From: Pyxidicoccus trucidator
GTDB lineage: Bacteria; Myxococcota; Myxococcia; Myxococcales; Myxococcaceae
Assembly (NCBI RefSeq): GCF_010894435.1
Contig: NZ_JAAIXZ010000007.1
Span: 68,879 to 132,878 of the forward strand
Length of the DNA stretch: 64,000 nt
Direction of reading: 5' to 3'
The stretch's first letter is position 1. Each line of letters starts with the position of its first letter. Of the stretch, positions 9,518 to 16,056 are shown piece by piece. Below the pieces are notes generated by a model that was given only the letters and a program-made list of their open reading frames with translations, was not told the origin of the DNA and searched no databases. Both the position numbers and the translations under genes were made by a program.

Positions 9518-10434
9518 TAGAAGTAGCCCTCGCGCTTCTTGAGCTCCATGGAGCCCTCTTCGTCGTGGTCGATGAGGCGGCCCTGCCGCTCGGACTGGCG
9601 GGCGTTGACCATTTCGTGGATGACGGCCTCCACCGTGGTGGCCGAGGAGTCGATGGCGCCGCTCAGCGGGTAGCAGCCCAGCGTGCGGAACCGCACCCGG
9701 CGGGGCACGGGCTTCTCACCCGGGCGCAGCCGCATGCGCTCGTCGTCCACCATCAGCAGCGTGCCGTTGCGGTCGATGACCGGCCGCTCGGCGGCGAAGT
9801 AGAGCGGCACCACGGGAATCCGCTCGCGCAGCACGTAGTGCCACACGTCCAGCTCCGTCCAGTTGGACAGCGGGAAGACACGCATGCTCTCCCCCGAGTC
9901 CACGCGGCCGTTGTAGAGGTTCCACAGCTCCGGCCGCTGCCGGCGCGGGTCCCACTGGCCGTGCTTGTCGCGGAAGGAGAAGACACGCTCCTTCGCGCGG
10001 GACTTCTCCTCGTCGCGGCGCGCGCCGCCGAAGGCCGCGTCGAAGCCGTGCTGCGCAAGCGCCTCCAGCAGCGCCTGCGTCTTCATGGCGTGGGTGTACT
10101 TCTGGCTGCCGTGGTCGAAGGGGTTGATGCCCTCGGCGAGCGCGCGGCGATTCTGGTGGACGATGAGGTTGAGCCCATGCCGCGCCATGAAGGCGTCGCG
10201 AAAGGCATACATGTCCCGGAACTTCCAGGTGGTGTCCACGTGGAGGAGCGGGAAGGGCAGGGGCGCCGGGTGGAAGGCCTTGCGCGCCAGGTGCAGCAGC
10301 ACCTGTGAGTCCTTGCCGATGCTGTAGAGCATCACCGGATTGGCGAACTCCGCCACCGTCTCGCGGAGGATGTGGATGCTCTCCGCTTCCAGCTCCGTCA
10401 GGTGCGACGTCCTCGCGAGCGTGTTCTCACTCAT
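9517..10434 (-). CDS. cysD: sulfate adenylyltransferase subunit 2
   Basis: ATP-pyrophosphatase-fold subunit of ATP sulfurylase; it adenylates sulfate while CysN hydrolyses GTP. The PP-loop appears as YSIGKDSQVLLHL near residue 40, and the family stretch around RRDEEKSRAKERVFSF is present. Length of 305 residues matches the family (302 in E. coli). ATG 10434 lies inside the end of the upstream SUMT gene, an 8-nt overlap, so it is likely translated from the same messenger and coupled. Assignment is firm. Confidence 0.95.
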   Translation of the reverse strand: MSENTLARTSHLTELEAESIHILRETVAEFANPVMLYSIGKDSQVLLHLARKAFHPAPLPFPLLHVDTTWKFRDMYAFRDAFMARHGLNLIVHQNRRALAEGINPFDHGSQKYTHAMKTQALLEALAQHGFDAAFGGARRDEEKSRAKERVFSFRDKHGQWDPRRQRPELWNLYNGRVDSGESMRVFPLSNWTELDVWHYVLRERIPVVPLYFAAERPVIDRNGTLLMVDDERMRLRPGEKPVPRRVRFRTLGCYPLSGAIDSSATTVEAVIHEMVNARQSERQGRLIDHDEEGSMELKKREGYF

Positions 10435-11227
10435 GTCCTGCCTCCGCCACCCCGGGCACCGGGTGCCCGGCCATCGTCGAACCCCGCGCCGCCAGAGACG
10501 GCAGCCGCGAGCGCATTGACACCACCTCGCCCACCACCAGCAGCGCCGGAGAGCCCACGGACTCCCGCCGCGCCTCGAGGGCGATGTTCCCCAGCGTGGC
10601 CTCCACCACCCGCTGGTGCTCCCACGTGCCTGCCTCCACCACGGCGGCCGGCGTCGAGGCGGCGCGGCCCGCCGTCACCAGGGCCCGCACCGTCTCCTCC
10701 AGCCGGTCTCCCGCCATGAAGAGCACCAGCGTCTGGGCCCTCGCCAGGAAGTCCCAGTCCGGCGCGCGGCCCACGCGGTGCGCGGTGGCGAACGTCACCT
10801 CACCGGACAAGTCACGGTGCGTGACGGGGATGGCCGCCGAGGCCGGCACGGCGATGCCCGCGGACAGGCCCGGGACCACCTCGTACGGGACGCCCGCCTC
10901 CTCCAGCGCGAGCGCTTCTTCCGCGCCACGGCCGAAGACGAACGGGTCTCCGCCCTTGAGCCGCACCACGCTGCGGCCCAGCTTCGCCTGGGCGATGAGG
11001 ACGGTGTGGATGTCCTCCTGGCGCACGGACTCGCCGCCGCCCTCCTTGCCCACGTAGATGAGGCGCGCGTGGGGCCTCGCATGCTCCAGCACCGCGGGGT
11101 GGATGAGCCGGTCGTGCACCACCGTGTTGGCCTCCCGCAGCAACCGCGCGGCACGCAGCGTGAGCAGCTCCGGATCCCCCGGGCCTGCTCCCACCAGGTA
11201 CACGCGCCCCTTCACCTGCTCTCTCAT
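10427..11227 (-). CDS. cobA: uroporphyrinogen-III C-methyltransferase (SUMT)
   Basis: Methylates uroporphyrinogen III twice with SAM to give precorrin-2, the first committed step to siroheme. Seen motifs: VYLVGAGPGDPELLTLRA near the N-terminus, then VRLKGGDPFVFGRGAEE and VVPGLSAGIAVPA, all typical of the tetrapyrrole methylase family. The frame stays open far upstream, but ATG 11227 gives the normal 266-residue length and overlaps the previous stop by 4 nt (ATGA). In enteric bacteria this activity is the C-terminal half of CysG; here the two CysG halves are separate adjacent genes. Its place in the operon supports supply of siroheme for CysI. Confidence 0.93.
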   Translation of the reverse strand: MREQVKGRVYLVGAGPGDPELLTLRAARLLREANTVVHDRLIHPAVLEHARPHARLIYVGKEGGGESVRQEDIHTVLIAQAKLGRSVVRLKGGDPFVFGRGAEEALALEEAGVPYEVVPGLSAGIAVPASAAIPVTHRDLSGEVTFATAHRVGRAPDWDFLARAQTLVLFMAGDRLEETVRALVTAGRAASTPAAVVEAGTWEHQRVVEATLGNIALEARRESVGSPALLVVGEVVSMRSRLPSLAARGSTMAGHPVPGVAEAGHE

Positions 11228-11874
11228 GTCGTCTCTCCCGAGGACTTCAAGGTCTTGAGCTCCGCGCGAAGCCGGGCCCACGCGGCCTTCCGCTCGCCCC
11301 GCTCCAGCAGCGCGCCGATGTCTCCCTCCACCAGCCCCTTCAGGAGGCGCTGGCGCTCCACGCCCGCTGGCAGGTGCCGGCGCAGCCACCCGCTCAGCCG
11401 CGCCAGCCACACGTGGTGCGGTGCCACCCGCGCCGTCAGCTCGCGCCGCAGCAGCCGCGCCACGGCGGGCGCATGTCCCGCGGTGGAGATGGCGACGGTG
11501 ATGGGCCCGCGACGGCCCACCGAGGGCAGCGTGAAGTCGCACAGGTCCGGCACGTCCGCCGTGTTCACCCAGATGCCCTGGGCGCGGGCTTCTTCCGCCA
11601 CGCGAGGGCCCACGCGCGCGTCGTCCGCCGCCGCCAGCACCAGGTGGTGGCCGCGCACGTCGCCCGGCGCATACGGCCGGGCCAGCCACTCCAGGCGGCC
11701 TTCGCCGGCCAGCCGGCGCAGCGTGGGGGTGGCCTCGGGGGACACGACGCGGAGCAGGCCGCCGGCCTCCAGCACCGCGAGGGCTCGGCCCTCGGCGATG
11801 GTGCCGCCTCCCACCAGGAGGACGCGGCGGCCCTCCAGGCGGAGGCAGACGGGATAGTCGATGGGGGGACTCAT
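11224..11874 (-). CDS. precorrin-2 dehydrogenase / sirohydrochlorin ferrochelatase
   Basis: Corresponds to the N-terminal half of CysG: NAD-dependent oxidation of precorrin-2 and, in bifunctional members, iron insertion to give siroheme. The Rossmann motif is VLLVGGGTIAEGRA, followed by HHLVLAAADD and by NTADVPDLCDFTLPS and ITVAISTAGHAPA, all family signatures. I chose ATG 11874 because it lies 7 nt after cysH and gives a 216-residue protein starting directly at the fold; a longer upstream start would run into cysH. Whether the chelatase activity is retained cannot be told from sequence by eye. Confidence 0.9.
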   Translation of the reverse strand: MSPPIDYPVCLRLEGRRVLLVGGGTIAEGRALAVLEAGGLLRVVSPEATPTLRRLAGEGRLEWLARPYAPGDVRGHHLVLAAADDARVGPRVAEEARAQGIWVNTADVPDLCDFTLPSVGRRGPITVAISTAGHAPAVARLLRRELTARVAPHHVWLARLSGWLRRHLPAGVERQRLLKGLVEGDIGALLERGERKAAWARLRAELKTLKSSGETT

Positions 11875-11881
11875 GGCGTGC

Positions 11882-12628
11882 TCAGCGGACCGGATGCAGG
11901 CCGCACTCGCTGTGCTCGCGCGACTCCCACCACCAGCGGCCGGCGCGCTCGTCCTCATACGGCTTCACCGCGCGGGTGCAGGGCGCGCAGCCGATGGACG
12001 GGTAGCCCTTGTCGTGGAGCGCGTTGTAGGGGACGGAGTGGGCCTTGATGTAGGCCCACACCTCGCGCTGAGTCCACGCGGCCAGCGGGTTGAGCTTCAG
12101 CAGCCCGTGGCTGGCGTCCAATTCGGCCACCTCGACGGCGGTGCGGGTGACGGACTGCTCACGGCGCAGCCCCGTCACCCAGGCCTCGCGGCCGGCGAGT
12201 GCGCGGCGCAGCGGCTCCACCTTGCGGATGGCGCAGCACTCCTTGCGCGCCTCCAGGCTCTTGCGGAAGGAGAAGTAGCCCTGCGAGGACTCCAGCGCTT
12301 CGACGCGCTCGCGCTCGGGGAAGAAGGACTCCACCGCGACGCCGTAGCGGTTGCGGACCACCTCGATGAGGTCGTACGTCTCCGGAGGCAGCCGGCCGGT
12401 GTCGAGCGTGAAGACGCGGAGGCCCGGCGCATGCTTGCGAGCCAGGTCGATGAGGACCATGTCCTCCACCCCGAAGCTGGACGCGATGGCGGCGCGCGCT
12501 CCGAAGCGGCCCTCAATCCAGGCGAGGATTTCCTCCACGGGCGCGTCCTTCAGCGCGCGGGCCTCGTCGAGCAGCGCTTCGGCCGGGGTGGGGAGGGCGA
12601 GAGAGGTGGAAGACAGCGGGGGCGACAT
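11882..12628 (-). CDS. cysH: assimilatory adenylylsulfate (APS) reductase, Fe-S type
   Basis: Reduces APS to sulfite with thioredoxin or a similar donor. The 248-residue protein has the PP-loop-like fold with SSFGVEDMVLIDL and TLDTGRLPPETYD. It carries both cysteine pairs of the 4Fe-4S cluster, Cys131-Cys132 (in ECCAIRKVEPL) and Cys214/Cys217 (GCAPCTR), plus the catalytic Cys242 in SECGLH. These pairs mark the APS-reducing type; PAPS reductases lack them. The frame is open much further upstream, but ATG 12628 gives the family length and starts after the leader terminator. It is the first structural gene of the operon and sits behind two putative cysteine attenuators. Confidence 0.93.
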   Translation of the reverse strand: MSPPLSSTSLALPTPAEALLDEARALKDAPVEEILAWIEGRFGARAAIASSFGVEDMVLIDLARKHAPGLRVFTLDTGRLPPETYDLIEVVRNRYGVAVESFFPERERVEALESSQGYFSFRKSLEARKECCAIRKVEPLRRALAGREAWVTGLRREQSVTRTAVEVAELDASHGLLKLNPLAAWTQREVWAYIKAHSVPYNALHDKGYPSIGCAPCTRAVKPYEDERAGRWWWESREHSECGLHPVR

Positions 12629-12656
12629 GAAGGACTCCGAGAAGGGAAAACGAAAC

Positions 12657-12684
12657 GGCCCGCGCCTCTTTCGAGGGGCGGGCC
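12657..12684 (-). terminator. attenuator hairpin 2, just before cysH
   Basis: On the minus strand GGCCCGC pairs with GCGGGCC (7 bp), then one C-C mismatch, then CCTC pairs with GAGG closing a GAAA loop. The tail is GTTTCGTTTTCCC. It lies 29 nt upstream of the cysH start and 27 nt after the stop of leader ORF 2. A GGCGGG at 12736-12741, inside the leader ORF downstream of most Cys codons, is complementary to CCCGCC in the 5' arm and could form the competing antiterminator. Confidence 0.7.
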
Positions 12685-12711
12685 GCGAGCAGGAAAGGGG
12701 AGAAGGGTTTG

Positions 12712-12879
12712 CTACCCGCTCCTCGTTGCTCGGCACCCGCCTGGGGGCGGACACACAGGACACGCACAGGCCAGACAGCACGCGCCGCACACGCCCCGCG
12801 CCGTCCGCTCCTGGAGCGCTCCGCACCCGGCGGTCAGCGCCAGGGACTTCAGGGCGGAGGAGGGGGAGGCGAAGCGCAT
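12712..12879 (-). CDS. cysteine-rich leader peptide 2 of the cys operon
   Basis: A 55-codon ORF from ATG 12879 to TAG. The first 30 residues are ordinary; residues 31-49 contain seven cysteines, including GVCGACCLACACPVCPP, for eight Cys in all (19, 31, 34, 35, 38, 40, 43, 49). It ends 27 nt before a hairpin with a T-rich tail, in front of cysH. The layout matches amino-acid-responsive leader peptides such as those of trp and his operons, with cysteine as the sensed residue, which suits an operon that makes sulfide for cysteine. No strong Shine-Dalgarno is seen, and an internal start such as the GTG at codon 30 is possible. A functional small metal-binding protein is the main alternative. Confidence 0.65.
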   Translation of the reverse strand: MRFASPSSALKSLALTAGCGALQERTARGVCGACCLACACPVCPPPGGCRATRSG

Positions 12880-12924
12880 GGGACGTGGACGGCGGGCCGT
12901 GAGAGCAGGAGGTGGAAAGTGAAA

Positions 12925-12954
12925 GGCCCGGCTCCTTCGAGAGGAGGCCGGGCC
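12925..12954 (-). terminator. attenuator hairpin 1
   Basis: On the minus strand GGCCCGG pairs with CCGGGCC (7 bp) and, after a bulged C, CTCC pairs with GGAG. The tail is TTTCACTTTCC. It lies 39 nt after the stop of leader ORF 1. CGGGCC at 13005-13010, near the end of that leader ORF, is complementary to GGCCCG in the 5' arm and could act as antiterminator. Same design as hairpin 2. Confidence 0.7.
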
Positions 12955-12993
12955 GGGGGGACAACGCGGGGACTCAGGAGTCCGGTGCGCGCG

Positions 12994-13083
12994 TCAACAG
13001 CCCAGGCCCGACAGGGCACAACAGGCACACGACCGACAGCAGCGGCAGCAGATCAGCGCGGCGGTCGGGGTGGAGGTGTGCAT
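12994..13083 (-). CDS. cysteine-rich leader peptide 1 of the cys operon
   Basis: A 29-codon ORF from ATG 13083 to TGA 12994. Eight of 29 residues are cysteine: ICCRCCRSCACCALSGLGC at residues 11-29. The Cys codons lie at the 3' end, just before an RNA segment (CGGGCC) complementary to the 5' arm of the following hairpin. This is the geometry expected if a ribosome stalling at Cys codons frees an antiterminator. It is the upstream member of two such units in series. The ribosome site is weak (GGAAG directly next to ATG). Being a random Cys-rich reading of GC-rich DNA is less likely because the second unit repeats the same plan. Confidence 0.65.
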   Translation of the reverse strand: MHTSTPTAALICCRCCRSCACCALSGLGC

Positions 13084-13092
13084 CTTCCAGGG

Positions 13093-13147
13093 CGTCCAAC
13101 GTAACGGAGGAGCGTCCAAAGTAACGGCGGACGGGGGCTGGCGTCAA
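13093..13147 (-). promoter_or_regulatory. putative cys operon promoter with 20-bp-spaced direct repeats
   Basis: On the minus strand TTGACG (13147-13142) is followed 17 nt later by TTACTT, a weak match to a -10 box. Overlapping and downstream are two direct repeats CCGTTAC(T/G)TTGGACGC at 13127-13113 and 13107-13093, exactly 20 bp apart, about two helical turns. This spacing fits binding of a regulator as two dimers on one face. The promoter call is weak; the direct repeat is clear. Confidence 0.4.
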
Positions 13148-13215
13148 CCTGACCTGAAATCCCGGGGTGTGTCCGCCTCGCACCGTGGGGCCTGCCCGCC
13201 GGAGGACGTCGGGTG
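13121..13215. repeat. intergenic repeat, copy A
   Basis: About 95 bp, starting with gtaacggcggacgg, containing GCGTCAACC and TGAAAtCcCGGGGTGTGTCCG. It matches a second copy at about 16864-16975 with small indels. It overlaps the presumed cys promoter region. Its nature is unknown. Confidence 0.5.
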
Positions 13216-13388
13216 CCGCCTGCCTGGTGCAGTGGGGCGGCTCGGGTGAGGCATCGGGGCGTGCTCCCCGGCACCTCGCTTTCAGCTGCGCGGCTGACCG
13301 CCCGGTTCATGGCTCACCGACGAAACCCGACGGCGGCGACGCGCAAGGAACCGACTCGCGAGGGCGAGCGGCTCCGTCACCCGGTCAG
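13216..13388. other. non-coding stretch between the cys leader and a small lipoprotein gene
   Basis: No ORF here is convincing; reading frames on both strands are low-complexity shadows. Together with the repeat and leader features it completes the 760-bp stretch without an ordinary gene upstream of cysH. Confidence 0.5.
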
Positions 13389-13628
13389 CTATATGCACTC
13401 CGCGTAGCACGGGTTGTAGCAAGCGGTGTTGGTCGCGGAGCCGCACTGCTGACGACAGAATCTGCTGCAGATGCAGGCGTCGGTGTCACAGGCCTGGGCG
13501 CTCACGTTTGAATCGGCCGCCGGCTGCTCGCTCACGGGCTCCTGCGACTCCTGAGGCATCGGTCCGCCGCAGCCAACCATCAGCCCGAGGACCGCCACGG
13601 CGGCCAGCCACGTTCCTGCTCTCTTCAT
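13389..13628 (-). CDS. small cysteine-rich lipoprotein
   Basis: A 79-residue protein from ATG 13628. Residues 1-20 are a lipoprotein signal (MKRAGTWLAAVAVLGLMVGC) with Cys20 as the lipidated residue. An acidic Pro/Glu linker follows, then a compact C-terminal core with eight cysteines (CDTDACICSRFCRQQC and two more pairs), which suggests a disulfide-bonded mini-domain outside the cytoplasm. The larger frame extending to 14012 is not used, because the signal peptide begins at this ATG. It is transcribed away from the next gene, and the intergenic region holds three palindromic sites. Function unknown. Confidence 0.75.
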   Translation of the reverse strand: MKRAGTWLAAVAVLGLMVGCGGPMPQESQEPVSEQPAADSNVSAQACDTDACICSRFCRQQCGSATNTACYNPCYAECI

Positions 13629-13812
13629 GTTCTCGTCCCTTGTGAGTCGCGCGGAAGTGCGCGGCCTCGATTCTAGACAGCACCGGGCCATCCACGGATA
13701 GACATACATTTGATAAAAACAAATCCGTCCAGTGGGGGGCTCTTTTTGAAGCGCCGACGGCATGCCCCCTGGGATGAGCCAGGGGCTCACCACTTCTTTC
13801 GCGAAGGCACCC

Positions 13813-13877
13813 GGCAACCCTTGCCGGAGGTGGCAACGGTTGCCGGCCCGGAGCCCCGGAGTGTGGCAAGGGTTGCC
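13813..13877. promoter_or_regulatory. cluster of three 13-bp palindromes GGCAAnnnTTGCC
   Basis: Three copies lie at 13813-13825 (spacer CCC), 13832-13844 (CGG) and 13865-13877 (GGG), with centres 19 and 33 bp apart. They sit in the 413-bp gap between two divergent genes for small secreted proteins. Conserved half-sites with free central bases are typical of a dimeric repressor or activator. The regulator is not identifiable from this window. Confidence 0.6.
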
Positions 13878-14041
13878 TTGCTCTTGAAGTCCTCCAGGTG
13901 GGGAACGCCTTCGCGGGGGGCTGGCATCCGCGTTGCTCTGGGGACGTCCCGCTCCCCAACGCCGGCCCGCGGGGACACCACGTCCCGGCGGGCCTTCGGC
14001 AAGAAGCAACACACCAGGACATTCAGCGAGAGGACCGGAAC

Positions 14042-14902
14042 ATGAGCATGGGTCGATTCACGAAGCAGGTCGGTGCGCGGTCGGTGCGCAAGGCGTTGAT
14101 GGCGATGCCCCTTGCCGTCTTCGCGGTGGGCTGTGGCGGCGAGCTGCCCGAGCAGGGCCAGACCGAGGGCGACGTGCCCGTGGCGCCCAGCGAGGCCGTG
14201 GAGCAGACCGAGCAGGGCGTCGTGCTGGGGGGATCGTACTGGTGGGGCATCAGCAGTGGGGTCAGCCAGCTCAACATGGGGACCTCCGTGGGTCGCACCT
14301 GTTTCCTCACGGGCGTTCAGGGCAACCTGAAGCCCGGGTCCTCGGCGAACACGAACAGCGTCTACGCGTACATCTACGCCGGGAACTGGTACCTCGCCAT
14401 CAGCCAGAACAACAACATGGCGCTGGGCGCGGGCGTGCAGTGCATCAACACGGACACCAACCGGACCTTGGATGGCGTCTGGTTCAAGGGAGACCCAGCG
14501 AGGCTGCTGGGGGCGGTCACCGCGCAGCGGCGCTGCTTCCTCACGCGGGTGGAAGGCTCAGGCGGGTTCACGACGAACGCTGACTACGCCCGCGTCTGGA
14601 ATGACGGCCTGAACTGGTACCTGGGCGGCAGCCTGACGGGAGAGGGTGGCGCCCGGGCCCGGTGTGTGGACGTGCCCACGGACCAGGGTTCCTGGGGCTA
14701 CGGCGCCGGCGACCCGGGTGGCTTCACGGCGAACATGACCTACAACCCGGGTGGTGTGGCCTGCATGCTCACCGGCCTCGGTGGCCACTTCACGGCCAAC
14801 AGCTTCACCGATGGCGTGTCCATCGACTACAACGCTGGCACCCGGTACTGGGAGATGACGGTCGTCAACGGCAAGCGCGGCTGGAGCTCCTGCGTCAAGT
14901 AG
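14042..14902 (+). CDS. secreted lipoprotein with Cys-containing internal repeats
   Basis: ATG 14042 follows GAGAGGACC; the 286-residue product has an N-terminal signal with a lipobox-like AVGC near residue 30. After an acidic linker the mature part shows about three related modules, each opening with a motif like RTCFLTGVQGNL, RRCFLTRVEGSG or VACMLTGLGGHF and containing aromatic segments such as NWYLAIS and NWYLGGS. The pattern suggests a beta-rich repeat fold with one disulfide per repeat. I do not recognise the family. A strong terminator hairpin follows 24 nt after the stop. Confidence 0.75.
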   Translation: MSMGRFTKQVGARSVRKALMAMPLAVFAVGCGGELPEQGQTEGDVPVAPSEAVEQTEQGVVLGGSYWWGISSGVSQLNMGTSVGRTCFLTGVQGNLKPGSSANTNSVYAYIYAGNWYLAISQNNNMALGAGVQCINTDTNRTLDGVWFKGDPARLLGAVTAQRRCFLTRVEGSGGFTTNADYARVWNDGLNWYLGGSLTGEGGARARCVDVPTDQGSWGYGAGDPGGFTANMTYNPGGVACMLTGLGGHFTANSFTDGVSIDYNAGTRYWEMTVVNGKRGWSSCVK

Positions 14903-14926
14903 TGGCCCGGAAGTCGAGCCCAGAAT

Positions 14927-14958
14927 TGCTGGGAGTTGCAGGTAGAATCCTCCCAGCA
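14927..14958 (+). terminator. Rho-independent-type hairpin
   Basis: TGCTGGGAG pairs perfectly with CTCCCAGCA (9 bp) around a 14-nt loop, followed by GTTCGTT. It begins 24 nt after the stop codon of the upstream lipoprotein gene. Confidence 0.6.
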
Positions 14959-14963
14959 GTTCG

Positions 14964-15095
14964 TTGTCCGCCCCGGCGCTCTCATGCCGGGGCGTGTGGG
15001 AAGAACCGCTTCAGGACGAGAACACCTGCGTCCCGCCCGATACGAACGGTGAGTTCACCAGCTCTGACATCACCGCGCTGAACTTCATCTACTGA
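14964..15095 (+). pseudogene. deletion remnant of an M57-type metallopeptidase gene
   Basis: The first 55 bp (TTGTCCGCCCCGgCGCTC... to CAGGACGAG) match the 5' leader of the intact metallopeptidase gene at 15989-16047. This is joined directly to a segment coding TNGEFTSSDITALNFIY and a stop, which matches the C-terminus of the same protein (ETGEFTSQDIAALQALY). About 700 bp of coding sequence is missing. It lies immediately upstream of the convergent crystallin-like gene. This is the most decayed of three copies in the window. Confidence 0.65.
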
Positions 15096-15104
15096 GCGCT
15101 GGCG

Positions 15105-15815
15105 CTACCAGAAGACCAGGGTCGACGAGACGCGGTCGTTCCACCAGGACCAGAACACGGTGCCCGTGTACCAGCCGTAGTTCCCCAGGTAGCTGACATT
15201 CACTCCCTTCCCAATCCACAGCACGTGACCCCGGAAGCCGGCGTGCTCGAACAGCGCCGTCCAGCTCCCACACGGCGTGCTCTTGAGGGAGGAGATGCGG
15301 TCATTCATCCGTGAGCCCACGTAGGAGAAGCCCAGGCCCGGGGCCAGCCCCAGGTAGGACCCGACATACGAGGGATGCTCGTAGTACATCGTCCCCGTCC
15401 AGCACGGCGTCGCGCCTCGCGCCGCGGTGGGCTTCTCGGACGGGAACTGGCCCGTCGAGTCGAAGTAGGTCGTCAGGTCGCCCGTGGTGCGGAAGCCCTG
15501 CACCACCCCCATCGCCTCCGAGCGTGTGTCGAGCACGTAGTGCGACAGGTGGATGTCCTGCGCCTCGATCTGCTGGGCCGTGTACTTCACCCCGTCCACC
15601 AGGATGGGCAGGTCGGGCAGGAAGCTGGGGTCGGAGTCCGGCTCCAGGTCTTCGCGCGGCGCGTCCCGCAGCGCCAGGCTCAGCTGCGCGGGGACGGGCA
15701 CCTCGTCCTTGGGCGGCTCCTCGGCCATGCCGTACGCGAAGTCCTGCGCGAAGGTGGTTCCACCGGTCAGCGCCGCGGCCAAGGCCAGCGAACCCACGAC
15801 TGTCTCAAGCTTCAT
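15105..15815 (-). CDS. secreted beta/gamma-crystallin-domain protein
   Basis: ATG 15815 starts a 236-residue protein with a cleavable signal peptide ending near TTFAQ. The middle part is an uncharacterised acidic region. The last 100 residues form a beta/gamma-crystallin-like pair of Greek keys: MYYEHPSYVGSY...GLGFSYVG followed by NDRISS, and LFEHAGFRG...VSYLGNYGW followed by NDRVSS. NDRxSS matches the calcium-binding (N/D)(N/D)xx(S/T)S motif, once per half. The same fold is found in Myxococcus spore coat Protein S, so an extracellular, calcium-stabilised structural role or a protease-inhibitor role is plausible. The 240-bp gap upstream (to 16056) holds promoters only. Confidence 0.8.
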   Translation of the reverse strand: MKLETVVGSLALAAALTGGTTFAQDFAYGMAEEPPKDEVPVPAQLSLALRDAPREDLEPDSDPSFLPDLPILVDGVKYTAQQIEAQDIHLSHYVLDTRSEAMGVVQGFRTTGDLTTYFDSTGQFPSEKPTAARGATPCWTGTMYYEHPSYVGSYLGLAPGLGFSYVGSRMNDRISSLKSTPCGSWTALFEHAGFRGHVLWIGKGVNVSYLGNYGWYTGTVFWSWWNDRVSSTLVFW

Positions 15816-16056
15816 GTCTGCTCCTGGATGAGGGGGATGCGCTCGTGACCCGACTGCCGCCCGAGCGCCCCGGTTTATATCCAGCGAAACTCGATAAGAG
15901 GGCATGTCTCAGTGCGGTGAGCCTTGCCGCTCTCGCAGTTTAATCTGGCTTGCTGTGATTTGCGGGAAAAATGCCCTAAAGAGTCTCTTGTCCGCCCCGA
16001 CGCTCCCGTGCCGGAAGCGTGGGAAGCACCGATGCAGGACACGAGAGGAAACGAGC

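Noticed and set aside
11228..11689. N-terminal extension of the SUMT frame to 11689
   Set aside because: The extension is antisense-like, Gly/Arg-rich and overlaps the whole dehydrogenase gene; family length and the ATGA overlap support ATG 11227.
12629..12964. Long N-terminal extension of cysH
   Set aside because: It would translate through both attenuator hairpin 2 and the leader ORF region and has no similarity to APS reductases.
13389..14012. 207-codon frame containing the small lipoprotein
   Set aside because: The signal peptide begins at ATG 13628; the upstream part crosses the palindrome cluster and has no coding character.
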